Below, one piece after another: positions 9,402 through 20,970 of a DNA stretch of 64,000 bases. The stretch spans positions 992,001 through 1,056,000 of the forward strand of contig CAWBGE010000017.1 in NCBI GenBank assembly GCA_963788185.1, given 5' to 3'. This stretch comes from CAIWHR01 sp963788185. Lineage in GTDB: Bacteria; Pseudomonadota; Gammaproteobacteria; Burkholderiales; Casimicrobiaceae. Position 1 is the first letter of the stretch. Every line of letters starts with the position of its first letter. The notes under the pieces were generated by a model that saw only the letters and a program-made list of their open reading frames with translations, searched no databases and had not been told where the DNA came from. A program made the translations under genes and the position numbers.

Positions 9402-10373
9402 TCACTTGTCTTGAGTTGCCGGCACGGCCAGCGAATGGCCGGCGCGGGCGCCGGCGGTCGCGGCCGCAAAATAGCTGCGCACACGCTCGACATCGTTGCG
9501 AATCTGGCGCGTGAGCGAGTGCAGATCGGGATAACGCGCCTCGTCGCGAATCTTGTGCAGGAACTCGACGCTGATCCGCCGGCCGTAGATGTCGGCATCG
9601 AAATCGAACAGGTGGACCTCGAGCAGCGGCTCCCCGCCCTGCGCGACCGTGGGGCGAACGCCCAGGCTCGCCACGCCGTTGCGCGGCGTGGGACCGAGTC
9701 CGTGGACGCGGACCGCGTAAATGCCGGTGAAAGGCGGCCGGCGCCGCAGTTTCAGGTTGGCTGTCGGAAAACCGAGGCTGCGGCCGAGTTTGGCGCCATG
9801 GGCGACGCGGCCTTCCATCGTGAACGGCCGCCCGAGCAGCGTGGCGGTGCGCGCGAAATCGGCCTCGGCCAGCGCCTCGCGCACGGCCGACGACGACGCG
9901 CGCTCGCCGCCCGCCTCCACGGTGCGCATGGCCTCGACGCTGAACTTCCGCGCCAGCGTGCGCAGCACGGCGACGTCGCCCGCGCGGCCGCGGCCAAAGC
10001 GGAAGTCTTCGCCGACCAGAACCCAGCGCGCTCCGATCCGCGCGACAAGCACATCGTCGACGAAAGCCTGCGGCGTGTGCGCGGCGAAGCGGCTGTCGAA
10101 GTGGACGATATAGGTGCGGTGCACACCGAGGGCGGCGAAGCGCTCGAGTTTGTGGCGCAGCGAGGACAGGCGGGGCGGTGCCGACGCGGGTGCGAAGAAC
10201 TCGCGCGGGTGCGGGTCGAACGTCATCACGGCCGGCGGCAGCGCGAGATCCTCCGCGGCGTCGATCAGCCGGGAGAGCATCGCCTGATGGCCGCAATGCA
10301 CGCCATCGAAGTTGCCTATGGTCAGCGCGACGGGAACCTCGGCCGACGCCGGCAGGCCGCGAAACACACGCAT
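9402..10373 (-). CDS. ribF: bifunctional riboflavin kinase/FAD synthetase
   Basis: RibF phosphorylates riboflavin to FMN and adenylates FMN to FAD. The 323-residue protein has the nucleotidyltransferase domain first, with ALTIGNFDGVHCGHQAML (HxGH-type motif) near residue 20. The riboflavin kinase domain follows, with GRSLGFPTANLKLR near residue 205. Length is normal. It is the first gene of the ribF-ileS-lspA-ispH operon. The 71-base gap to the helicase gene upstream probably holds the operon promoter, though I could not pick a convincing -35/-10 pair. Confidence 0.97.
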   Translation of the reverse strand: MRVFRGLPASAEVPVALTIGNFDGVHCGHQAMLSRLIDAAEDLALPPAVMTFDPHPREFFAPASAPPRLSSLRHKLERFAALGVHRTYIVHFDSRFAAHTPQAFVDDVLVARIGARWVLVGEDFRFGRGRAGDVAVLRTLARKFSVEAMRTVEAGGERASSSAVREALAEADFARTATLLGRPFTMEGRVAHGAKLGRSLGFPTANLKLRRRPPFTGIYAVRVHGLGPTPRNGVASLGVRPTVAQGGEPLLEVHLFDFDADIYGRRISVEFLHKIRDEARYPDLHSLTRQIRNDVERVRSYFAAATAGARAGHSLAVPATQDK

Positions 10374-10444
10374 GGGCTCTTTCCGCTCGCCGGGAGCAGG
10401 TCAGAAAAACTATTGATTTTAACGGATTTTCGTGTCGCCCGCCT

Positions 10445-13400
10445 TCAACCGGCGGCTGCGGCTTCCCACGCCCGCCATCCGGCAAAGCGCGGATAGTAGA
10501 GGCCCAATCGGATCGGCCTCGGATCGATTGCCCGCACGAACCTCGCGTAGCGCGCGAGCTGGTCGCGATAGCGCTCCCTTTCGCGGTCGAGAAATGCGTC
10601 GAGGTCGCCGCCCTCGTGGAGGCTGGTCTTGAAGTCGACGATCCAGCGCACACCATCGGCGACGAAAGTGCGGTCGATCACGATGCGGGCGACGCTGCCC
10701 GCCTCGATGCCGGACAGCGCCCACTCGCTCGCCGCGTCGAGATGATCGGGCGCGAACAGCCAGCGACCCCGGTTGTCGTCGATCACTCCCAGCACCGACG
10801 CCACGACGGCGTCGGCCGCGGCACCCATGCCGGCGGCGTCGACGCCTTCGCCCGCGAGCTCGATCGCAATGCGCTTGCGCAGCGCTTGCACGCGCTTGCG
10901 ACTCCAGGCGGCGAGACCCTCGCGCGCGATCTGCGCGAACACGCGATGGGCCACGACGCCGACATGGCGCGCGGTGGCCTGTGCCCAGTCGAACTCCACC
11001 GGCGCCTGCGCGCGCTTCGGTGCAACGTCGGCGATGGGCATCGATGCCGGCGGCAGCGGGCACTGCCATGTCAGCGGCAACCGCCGCAGACGTGGCGGAA
11101 CGCGTTCTGCCACCGCGCGCACCGCGTCGCGCACACGCGGCGCGGGCGGTGCCGCCGCGAGCGCAGGCCAGAGCTTTGCCAGAGAGGAACCGGAGTCCGG
11201 CGCGCGCCAGCCCGCGGCGGCATCGGATGCGTCCTGCGGCCTGACGACCGCGACCAGATGGAGGTGACGCCGGGCACGGGTGCAGCCGACGTACAGCAGG
11301 CGGCCGAGTTCCGCGTCGGTTTCGTCATCGGCGAGCGAACTCAGGTAGGCGTAGATCGGGTCGTCGTCCCCGCCGCGGCGCCTGCCCGGCGCGAGCAGCA
11401 GCCCCTGCGGCCGGCGGCGCCAGCGCAGCAGCGGCCTGTCGCCGCGTGGAGGCTTGCGCGCAAGGCCCGGCATGATGACGGTGTCGAATTCCAGGCCCTT
11501 GGCGCGATGCAGCGTCATCACCTGCACGCGCGCGCCGGGCGCATCGGCAGCAGCGTCGTCGGCCCCGGCGCGCAGCGCGTCGAGATCCGCGACCAACGCA
11601 TCCCAGTCGGCGATGTCGCCGGCGCGCTCGTGCCGCGCCAGCAGCGCGAAGAACATCTCCGCGGCGGCGAGATCGGCGGCATCGTCGATGGTCGCCGGCC
11701 CGGCGAGCGCCAGCCAGGCCCCGTGTACGCGGCGCGCGAGCTGCGCGCGGCCGGCGCTCGCGAGCGTAGGCCGCAGCGCGTTTGCGAACCGTTCCAGCCG
11801 CGCGCGGCCATCGTCCGACAACCCGGGAATCGCTTCCGGTCCGAGGACAGCCCCTGCGATGGGTGTCCCGGTTGCCGCATCCGCGACTGCCAGGAGATCG
11901 GCCAGTACGAGCCCGCACCACGGCGCGCGCAGTATCGCCAGCCACGCCAGGCGATCGGCGGGCTGAGCGATGGCGTGCGTCAGCGTCGCCAGATCCAGGA
12001 CCGCAGGCCGTTGCGACAATGCATCGAGGTCGACGGCGGTGAACGGGATCGATGCATCGCGCAGTGCCGGGAGCAGCCGGTCGAGATGGCTGCGGGCGCG
12101 CACCAGCACGGCGATATTGCCGCCGCCGCTTTCCCGGGCGGCCCGGATGGTGGCAATCACGGCGACCGACTCGGCGTCTTCATCGGCAACGCGTTCCACG
12201 GTCACTGCGTCCGGCAACGGCGGGTGCTCGGCAATCGCCGGAGCAAAGGCAACGGCGCCGCGCCACGGATCGTTCACTTCGCCCAGGACCTCTCGAAACA
12301 CGCCGTTGACCCAATCGACCAATCCCGCCTGGGCGCGGAAGTTGCGCCGCAGCGTGAGCGGCAACACGGAGACGCCGCCGATCCGCCCGGCCGCCTGCGC
12401 TTCGATGAAGAGCCGCACTTCGGCGGCGCGAAAGCGATAGATCGACTGCATCGGATCGCCGACGACGAACAGGCTGCGCCCGTCCCCCGGCATCCAGCCC
12501 GCGGTCAGCCGCTCGACCAATTCCAGCTGCGGGTACGACGTGTCCTGGAACTCGTCGATCAGCAGATGGCGCACCGCGTAGTCGAGCCGCAGCAGCAGTT
12601 CCTGCGGGTCATCGGCAGTTCCCAGCGCAGTCAGCGCCGCCAGCGTGCCTTGCGTGAAATCGATCGCACCCTCGGCGCCAAACACCAGCAGCAGTCGCTG
12701 GGCCACCTGCGGCAGGACCGAGAGCATCGCGTCCACGATCGACCACGTGTCGTCGGCGTACCGGATCGGCGGCAGGCGTCGCGCGGCGTCGAGAAGCGCG
12801 GCCAACCCCGGCTCCGAGGCCAGCGCCGCAAGCAGCGCCTGCACCTCGTCCTTGCGCGCGGCGCGCGTGGCGGCGCCCGGTCCCTTGCCCGCGGCAGCAA
12901 AACCCTGCCGTACATCGACCCTGGTGCGAAAGCGCGCCTTGCCGGCGAGCAGCAGCCAATCCGCCAGTGCCTGCCAATCCGCCAGTGCTGCCGCGCGCGG
13001 CGGGGGTAGTCCGTCGCCGCACGCCATCCGTTGCAGCGCATCGGCAATGGGCGACGAAGGCCCCATCTCGGTTGCCGCGTGCGCCTGGAGAGCGCATAGA
13101 CCGCCCGCCCGCAAAGGCGACAGCGCCGCGTGCAGTGCCGCCAGCTCCCCGTCGACGTCAGCCTCGAGCGTCGCCTCGAGTGCGCCGCGGAAGGCGTTCG
13201 CATCGCCGGTCAGGAGGACGGGCAGCCACTGCTCGCGCTGCGCCAGCAGCCCCGCCAGCAGGTTCACCAGCCGCGACACCTCGTTGTCGACGTGCGCGAG
13301 CAGCAGCCGCCACTCGGGCGCGTCTGGGGCCGCGTCCGCCAGCGCATCGTGCACGGCCCGCCGGTAGAGCGGCGTCGCGCGTTCGAGGTAGCGAGGCGAG

Positions 13401-13849
13401 GCGCCGAGCCGCGTCGTGAGCGGAGCCTGTCCTGCCAATCCGGCGCAAAACGCGTCGATCGTCACCACCGAAAGTCGGGCCGGATGGGCGATGAGGTTCC
13501 ATTGACGCGATGCATCGCACCGCAGCGCGGCGAGTGCGAGCCCGCGCGTCCGCTGCGCATGCGATGACGTCACCGGAACGCCTTCCGCAGCGGCGCGCAG
13601 CGCGTCGGTGATGCGCTCGCGCATTTCGCCTGCTGCCTTGCGCGTGAACGTCATCGCCACGATTTCCTCCGGCCGTTCAACGGTGGGGAGCAGCGCGAGA
13701 TAGCGCTGGATCAGGAGTTCGGTCTTGCCCGATCCTGCCGGCGCCTGCACGAGAAACGAGCGTGTGACGTCCAGCGCCTGCTGCCGCGCGTGCCGGTCCT
13801 CTTCGTCGAGGGCCGCGTTCGAGGCCGGGGCCGGGGCCGGCACGATCAT
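10445..13849 (-). CDS. UvrD-family helicase/exonuclease, AddA-like
   Basis: This 1134-residue protein is probably the helicase-nuclease subunit of an AddAB-type double-strand-break repair enzyme. Walker A lies at residues 36-43 (APAGSGKT). DEFQDTSYPQLEL is the Walker B/UvrD motif. VMTLHRAKGLEFD and LLYVGCTRAR are UvrD C-terminal motifs. The C-terminal nuclease core is visible in DRTFVADGVRWIVDFKTS (D...DxK). The start at 13849 forms an ATGA overlap with the upstream PD-(D/E)XK partner gene, so the subunits are probably made together. An 18-base tandem duplication near 12955-12990 gives the repeated ALADWQALADW in the protein. Confidence 0.9.
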   Translation of the reverse strand: MIVPAPAPASNAALDEEDRHARQQALDVTRSFLVQAPAGSGKTELLIQRYLALLPTVERPEEIVAMTFTRKAAGEMRERITDALRAAAEGVPVTSSHAQRTRGLALAALRCDASRQWNLIAHPARLSVVTIDAFCAGLAGQAPLTTRLGASPRYLERATPLYRRAVHDALADAAPDAPEWRLLLAHVDNEVSRLVNLLAGLLAQREQWLPVLLTGDANAFRGALEATLEADVDGELAALHAALSPLRAGGLCALQAHAATEMGPSSPIADALQRMACGDGLPPPRAAALADWQALADWLLLAGKARFRTRVDVRQGFAAAGKGPGAATRAARKDEVQALLAALASEPGLAALLDAARRLPPIRYADDTWSIVDAMLSVLPQVAQRLLLVFGAEGAIDFTQGTLAALTALGTADDPQELLLRLDYAVRHLLIDEFQDTSYPQLELVERLTAGWMPGDGRSLFVVGDPMQSIYRFRAAEVRLFIEAQAAGRIGGVSVLPLTLRRNFRAQAGLVDWVNGVFREVLGEVNDPWRGAVAFAPAIAEHPPLPDAVTVERVADEDAESVAVIATIRAARESGGGNIAVLVRARSHLDRLLPALRDASIPFTAVDLDALSQRPAVLDLATLTHAIAQPADRLAWLAILRAPWCGLVLADLLAVADAATGTPIAGAVLGPEAIPGLSDDGRARLERFANALRPTLASAGRAQLARRVHGAWLALAGPATIDDAADLAAAEMFFALLARHERAGDIADWDALVADLDALRAGADDAAADAPGARVQVMTLHRAKGLEFDTVIMPGLARKPPRGDRPLLRWRRRPQGLLLAPGRRRGGDDDPIYAYLSSLADDETDAELGRLLYVGCTRARRHLHLVAVVRPQDASDAAAGWRAPDSGSSLAKLWPALAAAPPAPRVRDAVRAVAERVPPRLRRLPLTWQCPLPPASMPIADVAPKRAQAPVEFDWAQATARHVGVVAHRVFAQIAREGLAAWSRKRVQALRKRIAIELAGEGVDAAGMGAAADAVVASVLGVIDDNRGRWLFAPDHLDAASEWALSGIEAGSVARIVIDRTFVADGVRWIVDFKTSLHEGGDLDAFLDRERERYRDQLARYARFVRAIDPRPIRLGLYYPRFAGWRAWEAAAAG

Positions 13850-16572
13850 TCGCCCGCCGCGCCTGCGGTGTCGATTTCCGCGGCGCCCACGCGACACAGC
13901 GCCTGCAGCCCGCAGTGGCGGCAGGTCGTGGGCGGATCGCGAGGCAGCACCGGCGCATGACCGGCCGCTGCTTCCGCGGCGATGCCGGTGCAAGCGCTCG
14001 TCCAGAACGCCAGCGCCGCGCCCCAATCCGGCAGCGCGCCGGCAGTGATGTCACCCGGCACGGCCAGCCCCGGCCAGATCGCGCCCTCTGCCGCAACGCC
14101 GGACCAGCCGAGTTCGCCGATCTTCATCCGTGCGTAGGCGACCGCGCGCACGTCGGCTTGCGATTGCTGCGCCCGCAGCGCAAGTGCGTAGAGACCCAGC
14201 TGGGGCGCCTGCGGCCGCGCCTCGAACCACTTCGCCGGGGCGATCGTCGGGCCCGTCTTGTAGTCGACGACGGCGATGCCACCGGAGACGAGTTCATCGA
14301 CCCGGTCGATCCGCAGGCGCAGCGTTATGCCGGCAAGGCAGAGCGTCTGCGCGAGCTCGGTCGCCGCAACCCGAAACGGGGGCCGGACCCGCTCGAATCC
14401 GTCGATCCAGGCGCCCAGCAGGGCGCGAATGCGGTCGCGTTCGCTGCCGGCGATCAGTTCGGAGATTTGGCGCCAGCGTTCGACGGGCACCGCGTCGGAG
14501 GCGAGCGCCCGGGAGGCGGCATCGTCCTGCGTCCGGGCCAGCGCGGCGTCATCGAGCGCGAGCAGCGTGGCCTGGTCACCCACCTCGCGCCAGAACTCCA
14601 GCATCGCACGGTGAACGAGGTTGCCCCGGTCGAGCGCCGACAGCCCCTCCTCCTGCTTCGGCCACGGCAGGACACCCAGGCGGTGCATCGCCAGCGCGCG
14701 AAACGGGCATTCCGCCTGCCGCTCGATCAGCGAGGCGCCACCCGACATCGTCGCGCCGGCGGGTACCGGCGGCGCCTGGCTGTCGTCGATCGCCTCGGGT
14801 CGAGGTCGCGCGCCGGCCACCATCGCGCCGAAGCGCTGTGGCGCCGCCGCGGATTCGGCGTGCTCCCACCCGGCGAGCAGCGCCGACGGCAGGCGCAGGT
14901 GGTCGTCGCTCGTCCGGGCGTAACTGAACACGACCTCGGGCGCGGCGCGCGAGAACTCGCCGGTCAGAGCCCGCGCCCACGCGTGCTCCCGCGCGGCGCT
15001 GGAGCGCGGCAGGTTGTGCTCGCGCTGCCAGGCGATCGGCAACAGCGGATTGGGCGCGGCAGGCGGCGGCCAGACCTCGGCCGCGAGTCCCGCAACCCAC
15101 AGCGCGTCGAACGGCAGCGCAGCCGCCTCCAGCGCGCCCAGGATCTGCACCGACGCGGCCGGTGCCTCGGGTTGGAACACCTGCCGTTTGGCGAGACCGG
15201 TGAGCGCCGCCAGTGCAGCCCGGCCGGAAAGCGCACTCTCGAGGGAGGCCAATGCCGCGAACCCCGCGAGCAGTTCTTCCCACGCGCCGCGGACCTGGAA
15301 CTCGGCACTGTCGGCCGTGCGCTCGCCGGGCCAGCCCAGCGCCGCGAGCCAGACGCGCCAGAGCTCGACCCACGCCGAGGGCGACGCGCGCGCCGGCCAG
15401 CGGCGGTGATTCACCGCCGCGCGCCAACGGGCTGCCAATGCCGGTTCGATCGGAGCGACGGCGCGAATCATCGCTTCGATGTCGACGGCGGCGACCCCCG
15501 CCTTCCGCCACTCGCCCTCGATGCCTGCACGCCGCATCCACGCCTGATCGTCGCCAGGCAATTGGCGCGAACGAAGCAGCACAGCGGCTTCGGCTGCCGG
15601 CACCGATCCACGTCCGAGCCGGAGCAGCCACAGCGCCGCAGCCACGAGCGATGCGTCGGCCAGTGGGCTCCCGAGCGAAAGGTCGTAGGGTCGCACCGCA
15701 CTTTCGTTGCCCGGCCACTGCAGGCCCGGACAAAGCACCTCGTCGGCCAGCGCCTGCACTTCGTCGCGGCGCGCGGCCAGATCAAGGACGACGATGCCGA
15801 TCGTCGGCGCCGGCAGCGCGGCGCTCCGATCGCGCGCCCAGGCCAGGGCCAGCGCGATCTCGGCGTGCGGTGTCGGGCAGGCCAACACCCGAACGTCGGA
15901 GTCGCGGCAATCGGCGGTCGGGCAACGGGTGACGGCTACCGCACACGCCTGCAGCGCGGCCAGAAGTCGTTGCTGCTGCGCGGTGAACTCGGCGAAACCC
16001 GCCACGACGACTGCGCCGCCGATCACGCCGCGCAGCGCCGGCAGCATCGCCACCAACCGGTCCGGCGCCAGCGCGAGATCGATCGCCTCGGCACTCGTCA
16101 GCGCGTTGCGATACTCGCCGGCCCAGCGGGAGAACGCGGCCGGATCTTCGCCGGTCGTGGCATCGTCCCATCCCCGCCAGCTTTCTCCCCCGGCACCCCA
16201 GGCATGCATACGATCCCATGCTTCCTGCGCCAGCGCCGCGGCCCCGTCGACGTCCATCAACGGTGCCCGGCGCGCACTGTCGGCCGCGACGATGCGTTGC
16301 CAAAGCCAGCCGATCTGCGCGGGCGTCAACAGGCGCCGAGGTGTGCCGGACGGATCGACACCCATGGCTTCCCGCCAGAGGCAGGTTATCCACGCATTCC
16401 ACGGCAACGCCGTCGCCGCTGTCCACGCGCTCCTTCCTGCCGCCAGCTGCAAGGCGTCGTAACGCTCGTTGATGCGTCGGGCGAGACGGTTGTTTGGCGT
16501 GATGACCGGAATGCCGGCCGCGATGGCGTCGACAAGCGCGAGGGCGAGCGGAGATCGGGCAGGGGTGGACAT
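13846..16572 (-). CDS. PD-(D/E)XK nuclease, AddB-like repair protein
   Basis: This 908-residue protein is the probable partner of the downstream AddA-like helicase. The N-terminus (PVITPNNRLARRINERYD) resembles the inactivated helicase-like region of AddB proteins. The C-terminal nuclease carries GIAVVDYKTGP (D-x-K core). A C-terminal cysteine cluster (CRHCGLQALCRVG) probably joins an upstream cysteine to hold a [4Fe-4S] cluster, as in AddB. The start at 16572 follows a stretch with no family resemblance. The stop codon overlaps the next ATG (ATGA). The role in recombination repair is inferred from the pair. Confidence 0.87.
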   Translation of the reverse strand: MSTPARSPLALALVDAIAAGIPVITPNNRLARRINERYDALQLAAGRSAWTAATALPWNAWITCLWREAMGVDPSGTPRRLLTPAQIGWLWQRIVAADSARRAPLMDVDGAAALAQEAWDRMHAWGAGGESWRGWDDATTGEDPAAFSRWAGEYRNALTSAEAIDLALAPDRLVAMLPALRGVIGGAVVVAGFAEFTAQQQRLLAALQACAVAVTRCPTADCRDSDVRVLACPTPHAEIALALAWARDRSAALPAPTIGIVVLDLAARRDEVQALADEVLCPGLQWPGNESAVRPYDLSLGSPLADASLVAAALWLLRLGRGSVPAAEAAVLLRSRQLPGDDQAWMRRAGIEGEWRKAGVAAVDIEAMIRAVAPIEPALAARWRAAVNHRRWPARASPSAWVELWRVWLAALGWPGERTADSAEFQVRGAWEELLAGFAALASLESALSGRAALAALTGLAKRQVFQPEAPAASVQILGALEAAALPFDALWVAGLAAEVWPPPAAPNPLLPIAWQREHNLPRSSAAREHAWARALTGEFSRAAPEVVFSYARTSDDHLRLPSALLAGWEHAESAAAPQRFGAMVAGARPRPEAIDDSQAPPVPAGATMSGGASLIERQAECPFRALAMHRLGVLPWPKQEEGLSALDRGNLVHRAMLEFWREVGDQATLLALDDAALARTQDDAASRALASDAVPVERWRQISELIAGSERDRIRALLGAWIDGFERVRPPFRVAATELAQTLCLAGITLRLRIDRVDELVSGGIAVVDYKTGPTIAPAKWFEARPQAPQLGLYALALRAQQSQADVRAVAYARMKIGELGWSGVAAEGAIWPGLAVPGDITAGALPDWGAALAFWTSACTGIAAEAAAGHAPVLPRDPPTTCRHCGLQALCRVGAAEIDTAGAAGE

Positions 16573-16808
16573 CGATGACGTGGCCGCATCGCCAGGCGCG
16601 CGGAAGACCTGCCCCGCGAGGCGGTGCATTGGCAACCGGGAGTTTATACCGGGGCTGCACACCCCCGGCGGCAAAGCTTCCGTCTCGCGGGCCGCCGCAT
16701 CGCCGCAGGCGACGGGGGCAGGCGAGAGCGCGTCGGGCCAACGCCCGACAGGGATTGGTGAACCCGGGAGAGCGACGCCGCGGGGACCGCGCCCCGATCA
16801 GCTTGGCG

Positions 16809-17099
16809 TCAATCGCTGGCCATCGTCGGGCCGATCGCGAACGTCATGACCTCGGTCGACGGGAGCATCGCGACCGCGGCGCTCACGGGCGTCGAGGGCC
16901 GGCGCGGCAGGATCCTCCATTCTCCGCACCGATCGTCGTCGCGGACCGTCGGCCAGACGCCTTCGATCTGGTAGCTCTTTCCGGGGTTGGGCGTCAGCAT
17001 CGGCGCACAACGCCGGCACAGCCCCGTGCGCACGGTGTTGCCGTCGACGCCCTTCAGATGACGGCGATCGAAGAAGTGGCAAGTGAGGCATTTTTCCAC
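16809..17099 (-). CDS. small cysteine-rich conserved protein
   Basis: This 96-residue protein is of unknown function. The cysteines are arranged as CLTCHFF near the N-terminus, then GLCRRCAPM, then a conserved-looking GVWPTVRDDDRCGEW. This pattern (CxxC ... CRRC ... WP.V...D.CGE) recurs in small proteobacterial proteins and suggests a zinc or Fe-S site. I chose the GTG at 17099, which has GGAG eight bases upstream; an earlier GTG at 17141 would add 14 residues. It lies just downstream of a J-domain-like gene on the same strand. Confidence 0.6.
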   Translation of the reverse strand: MEKCLTCHFFDRRHLKGVDGNTVRTGLCRRCAPMLTPNPGKSYQIEGVWPTVRDDDRCGEWRILPRRPSTPVSAAVAMLPSTEVMTFAIGPTMASD

Positions 17100-17194
17100 G
17101 GCAAGGTCTCCACATCGTGCCCGGACCGATGTCGTCGGCACCGGTGCGAGGCGTGCGGCGGCGCCCGAACCTCGGGCACCCCCAGCGGATACGT

Positions 17195-17533
17195 TCAGGC
17201 GGCGATCGAGTTCCAGGTATTGCGCAGCGCGCCGGGGATGTCCTGGACGACGCGCGACGGCTGCGTGCCGTTGTGATCCAGCACTTGCTTCAACTCCCGA
17301 TCGGCAGCCTGCGCCGCACGATCGAGCTCGGCATCGTAGCTATTCCGTTGCTCGGGATTCGACAGCACCTCGTAGGCCGCATGAATCTGGCGCACCAGAC
17401 CCGAGAGATCCTGCCCGGCGTCGGTCATGCCGTAGCCGAAACGCTCGAGGATATGCGCGTACGCGGCGTCGACTCGCGCCGCGCTGGCGCCAGGAGCGAT
17501 CTCGAGATAGTCATAGTAGGTGTAGGTCATCAC
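17195..17533 (-). CDS. J-domain-like protein lacking the HPD motif
   Basis: This 112-residue protein resembles the DnaJ J-domain: YYDYLEIAPGASAARVDAAY corresponds to helices I-II and IHAAYEVLSNPEQRNSYDAE to helices III-IV. The HPD tripeptide needed to stimulate DnaK is absent; the loop reads FGYGMTDAGQDL. It therefore probably does not activate Hsp70 in the normal way and may be a J-like adaptor. There is no glycine-rich or zinc region. It is followed on the same strand by the small Cys-rich gene. Confidence 0.7.
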   Translation of the reverse strand: MMTYTYYDYLEIAPGASAARVDAAYAHILERFGYGMTDAGQDLSGLVRQIHAAYEVLSNPEQRNSYDAELDRAAQAADRELKQVLDHNGTQPSRVVQDIPGALRNTWNSIAA

Positions 17534-17680
17534 GGCTTCCTCGCGGATTCCCGTGCCTGGCGGCCGGGGTTCAGTCGTGATCTAGCAGCAAGCGTGCCAC
17601 GATGCCGTCGCGCAGGCGCGGCCTTGCGACGCAGGCTTCGGGCGTCTTCATGTGATCGTGTGCGGGGTGCAGGCGCCTGG

Positions 17681-17841
17681 CAGCCTGTCGGGCTTGGGTC
17701 ATCGTAGCGAGCCGGATGGGAAAGCGAGGACAGATTGCCCCGATTTCGAGGCGCATGGCGGGACCATGTAACGAGAAATCGGGGCGATATGGACCGCTGT
17801 CCCACCGGCGCAGTAGATGAACCCTAAGTCCGACAGGCTGC
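17681..17841. repeat. long imperfect palindromic repeat, MITE-like
   Basis: This intergenic stretch holds a roughly 160-base element whose two halves are imperfect reverse complements. The outer arms read CAGCCTGTCGGGCTTGGGTC at 17681 and, on the opposite strand from 17840, CAGCCTGTCGGACTTAGGGT (16 of 20 identical). The inner arms contain CCCCGATTTC and GAAATCGGGG around an apex near 17760. A transcript could fold into one long hairpin. There is no open frame worth calling. It resembles non-autonomous palindromic elements dispersed in betaproteobacterial genomes. The rest of the 17534-17909 gap shows nothing else I can support. Confidence 0.65.
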
Positions 17842-17909
17842 TAGCGTCCGACCGCCGGTTCGCGGCAACGAGCTGCCGCCTGACGGCACGCAAGTGCACT
17901 ACAACGCGA

Positions 17910-18758
17910 TCACAACACGGCGAGTCGCGAGGGCGCCGTGGGCGGCGGAAACACCCGGTCGAGCGCGGTCGCCAGCGCGGCGGTCCAGCGCAATCCGGCC
18001 GCACTGCGGTTCTCGCGCAGATGGGCCGGGTTGGCGGACTGGGGAATCGTGATCACGCCGCCGTCGCGCCACGTCCACGCCAGCGCCAGCTGCGCCGGCG
18101 TGTGCCCTTCGGCGGCCGCCACCTCTCTGAGGCGCGCATTGCGCAGAAGATCCGCCTGCCCAAGCGGCGAGTACGCCATCAGCGGCATTCTTCGCGCGCG
18201 CATCCAGGGCAGGAGATCCCATTCGACACCCCGCTCGCCCAGGTGATAGCAGACCTGATTGGTCGCGCATCGATCTCCGCCCGGCACCGCCGCCAACTCC
18301 GCCATGTCATCGGTGTCGAAATTCGACACGCCCCAGCGCAGGATCTTGCCGGCCCGCACCAGCGCCTCGAATGCGTCGACCGTCTCGGCGAGCGGAACGC
18401 CTCCGCGCCAGTGCAGCAGGTAGAGATCGAGGTGGTCGACACCGAGACGCGCGAGGCTGGACTCGCAGGCCGCGGGCAGAGACTTCCGCCCGGCATTTTG
18501 CGGGTAGGCCTTGCTGACGAGAAAGACCTCGTCGCGTCGCCCAGCGATCGCCTTGCCGACGATCCGCTCGGCGCCGCCTTCGCCGTACATTTCCGCGGTG
18601 TCGATCAGCGTGAGTCCCAGATCGAGGCCGGTACGGAGCGCCGACACTTCGCGCCCGGCGTGCGCGGGGCTTTCTCCCATCGTCCAGGTGCCCTGACCCA
18701 ATGCCGGCACGCGCGTTCCATCGGCGAATTCGCACGGGGGAATGTCGGTTGTTTGCAT
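17910..18758 (-). CDS. aldo/keto reductase
   Basis: This 282-residue cytoplasmic protein is a probable NADPH-dependent aldo/keto reductase with a TIM-barrel fold. LIDTAEMYGEGGAERIVGKA carries the catalytic Asp and Tyr, LVSKAYPQNAG the Lys region, and DLYLLHWRGG the His. RWGVSNFDTDDM and ITIPQSANPAHLREN are also family features. The start at 18758 (MQTTDIPPCEFADG) excludes sequence overlapping the divergent molybdopterin gene's upstream region. Substrate is unknown. Confidence 0.9.
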   Translation of the reverse strand: MQTTDIPPCEFADGTRVPALGQGTWTMGESPAHAGREVSALRTGLDLGLTLIDTAEMYGEGGAERIVGKAIAGRRDEVFLVSKAYPQNAGRKSLPAACESSLARLGVDHLDLYLLHWRGGVPLAETVDAFEALVRAGKILRWGVSNFDTDDMAELAAVPGGDRCATNQVCYHLGERGVEWDLLPWMRARRMPLMAYSPLGQADLLRNARLREVAAAEGHTPAQLALAWTWRDGGVITIPQSANPAHLRENRSAAGLRWTAALATALDRVFPPPTAPSRLAVL

Positions 18759-18843
18759 GATGCTGCCGAGGATACCGCCGTGGGTCCCGCCACGCCACCG
18801 ATACGCACGTACAATCGCCGTTCCACTGATCGACGCCGCCACC

Positions 18844-20922
<2,079 letters not shown>

Positions 20923-20945
20923 CTTATATTTATATTATTCAATGT

Positions 20946-20965
20946 GTTGCATTTTATTCTGCAAC
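20946..20965. terminator. possible hairpin between convergent genes
   Basis: GTTGCA and TGCAAC form a 6-bp stem around an 8-base AT-rich loop in the short AT-rich gap between the convergent molybdopterin oxidoreductase and lexA genes. Position fits a bidirectional terminator, but no strong U-run follows, so this is tentative. Confidence 0.3.
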
Positions 20966-20970
20966 CAATT

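Noticed and set aside
12955..12990. 18-base tandem duplication in the AddA-like gene
   Set aside because: It keeps the frame and adds only a short ALADWQ repeat, so it is probably neutral.
10178..13009. 943-codon plus-strand frame opposite the AddA-like helicase
   Set aside because: Composition is shadow-like and the minus-strand product has clear helicase motifs throughout.
13915..16578. 887-codon plus-strand frame opposite the AddB-like gene
   Set aside because: No domain recognisable; the minus-strand product carries nuclease and cysteine motifs.
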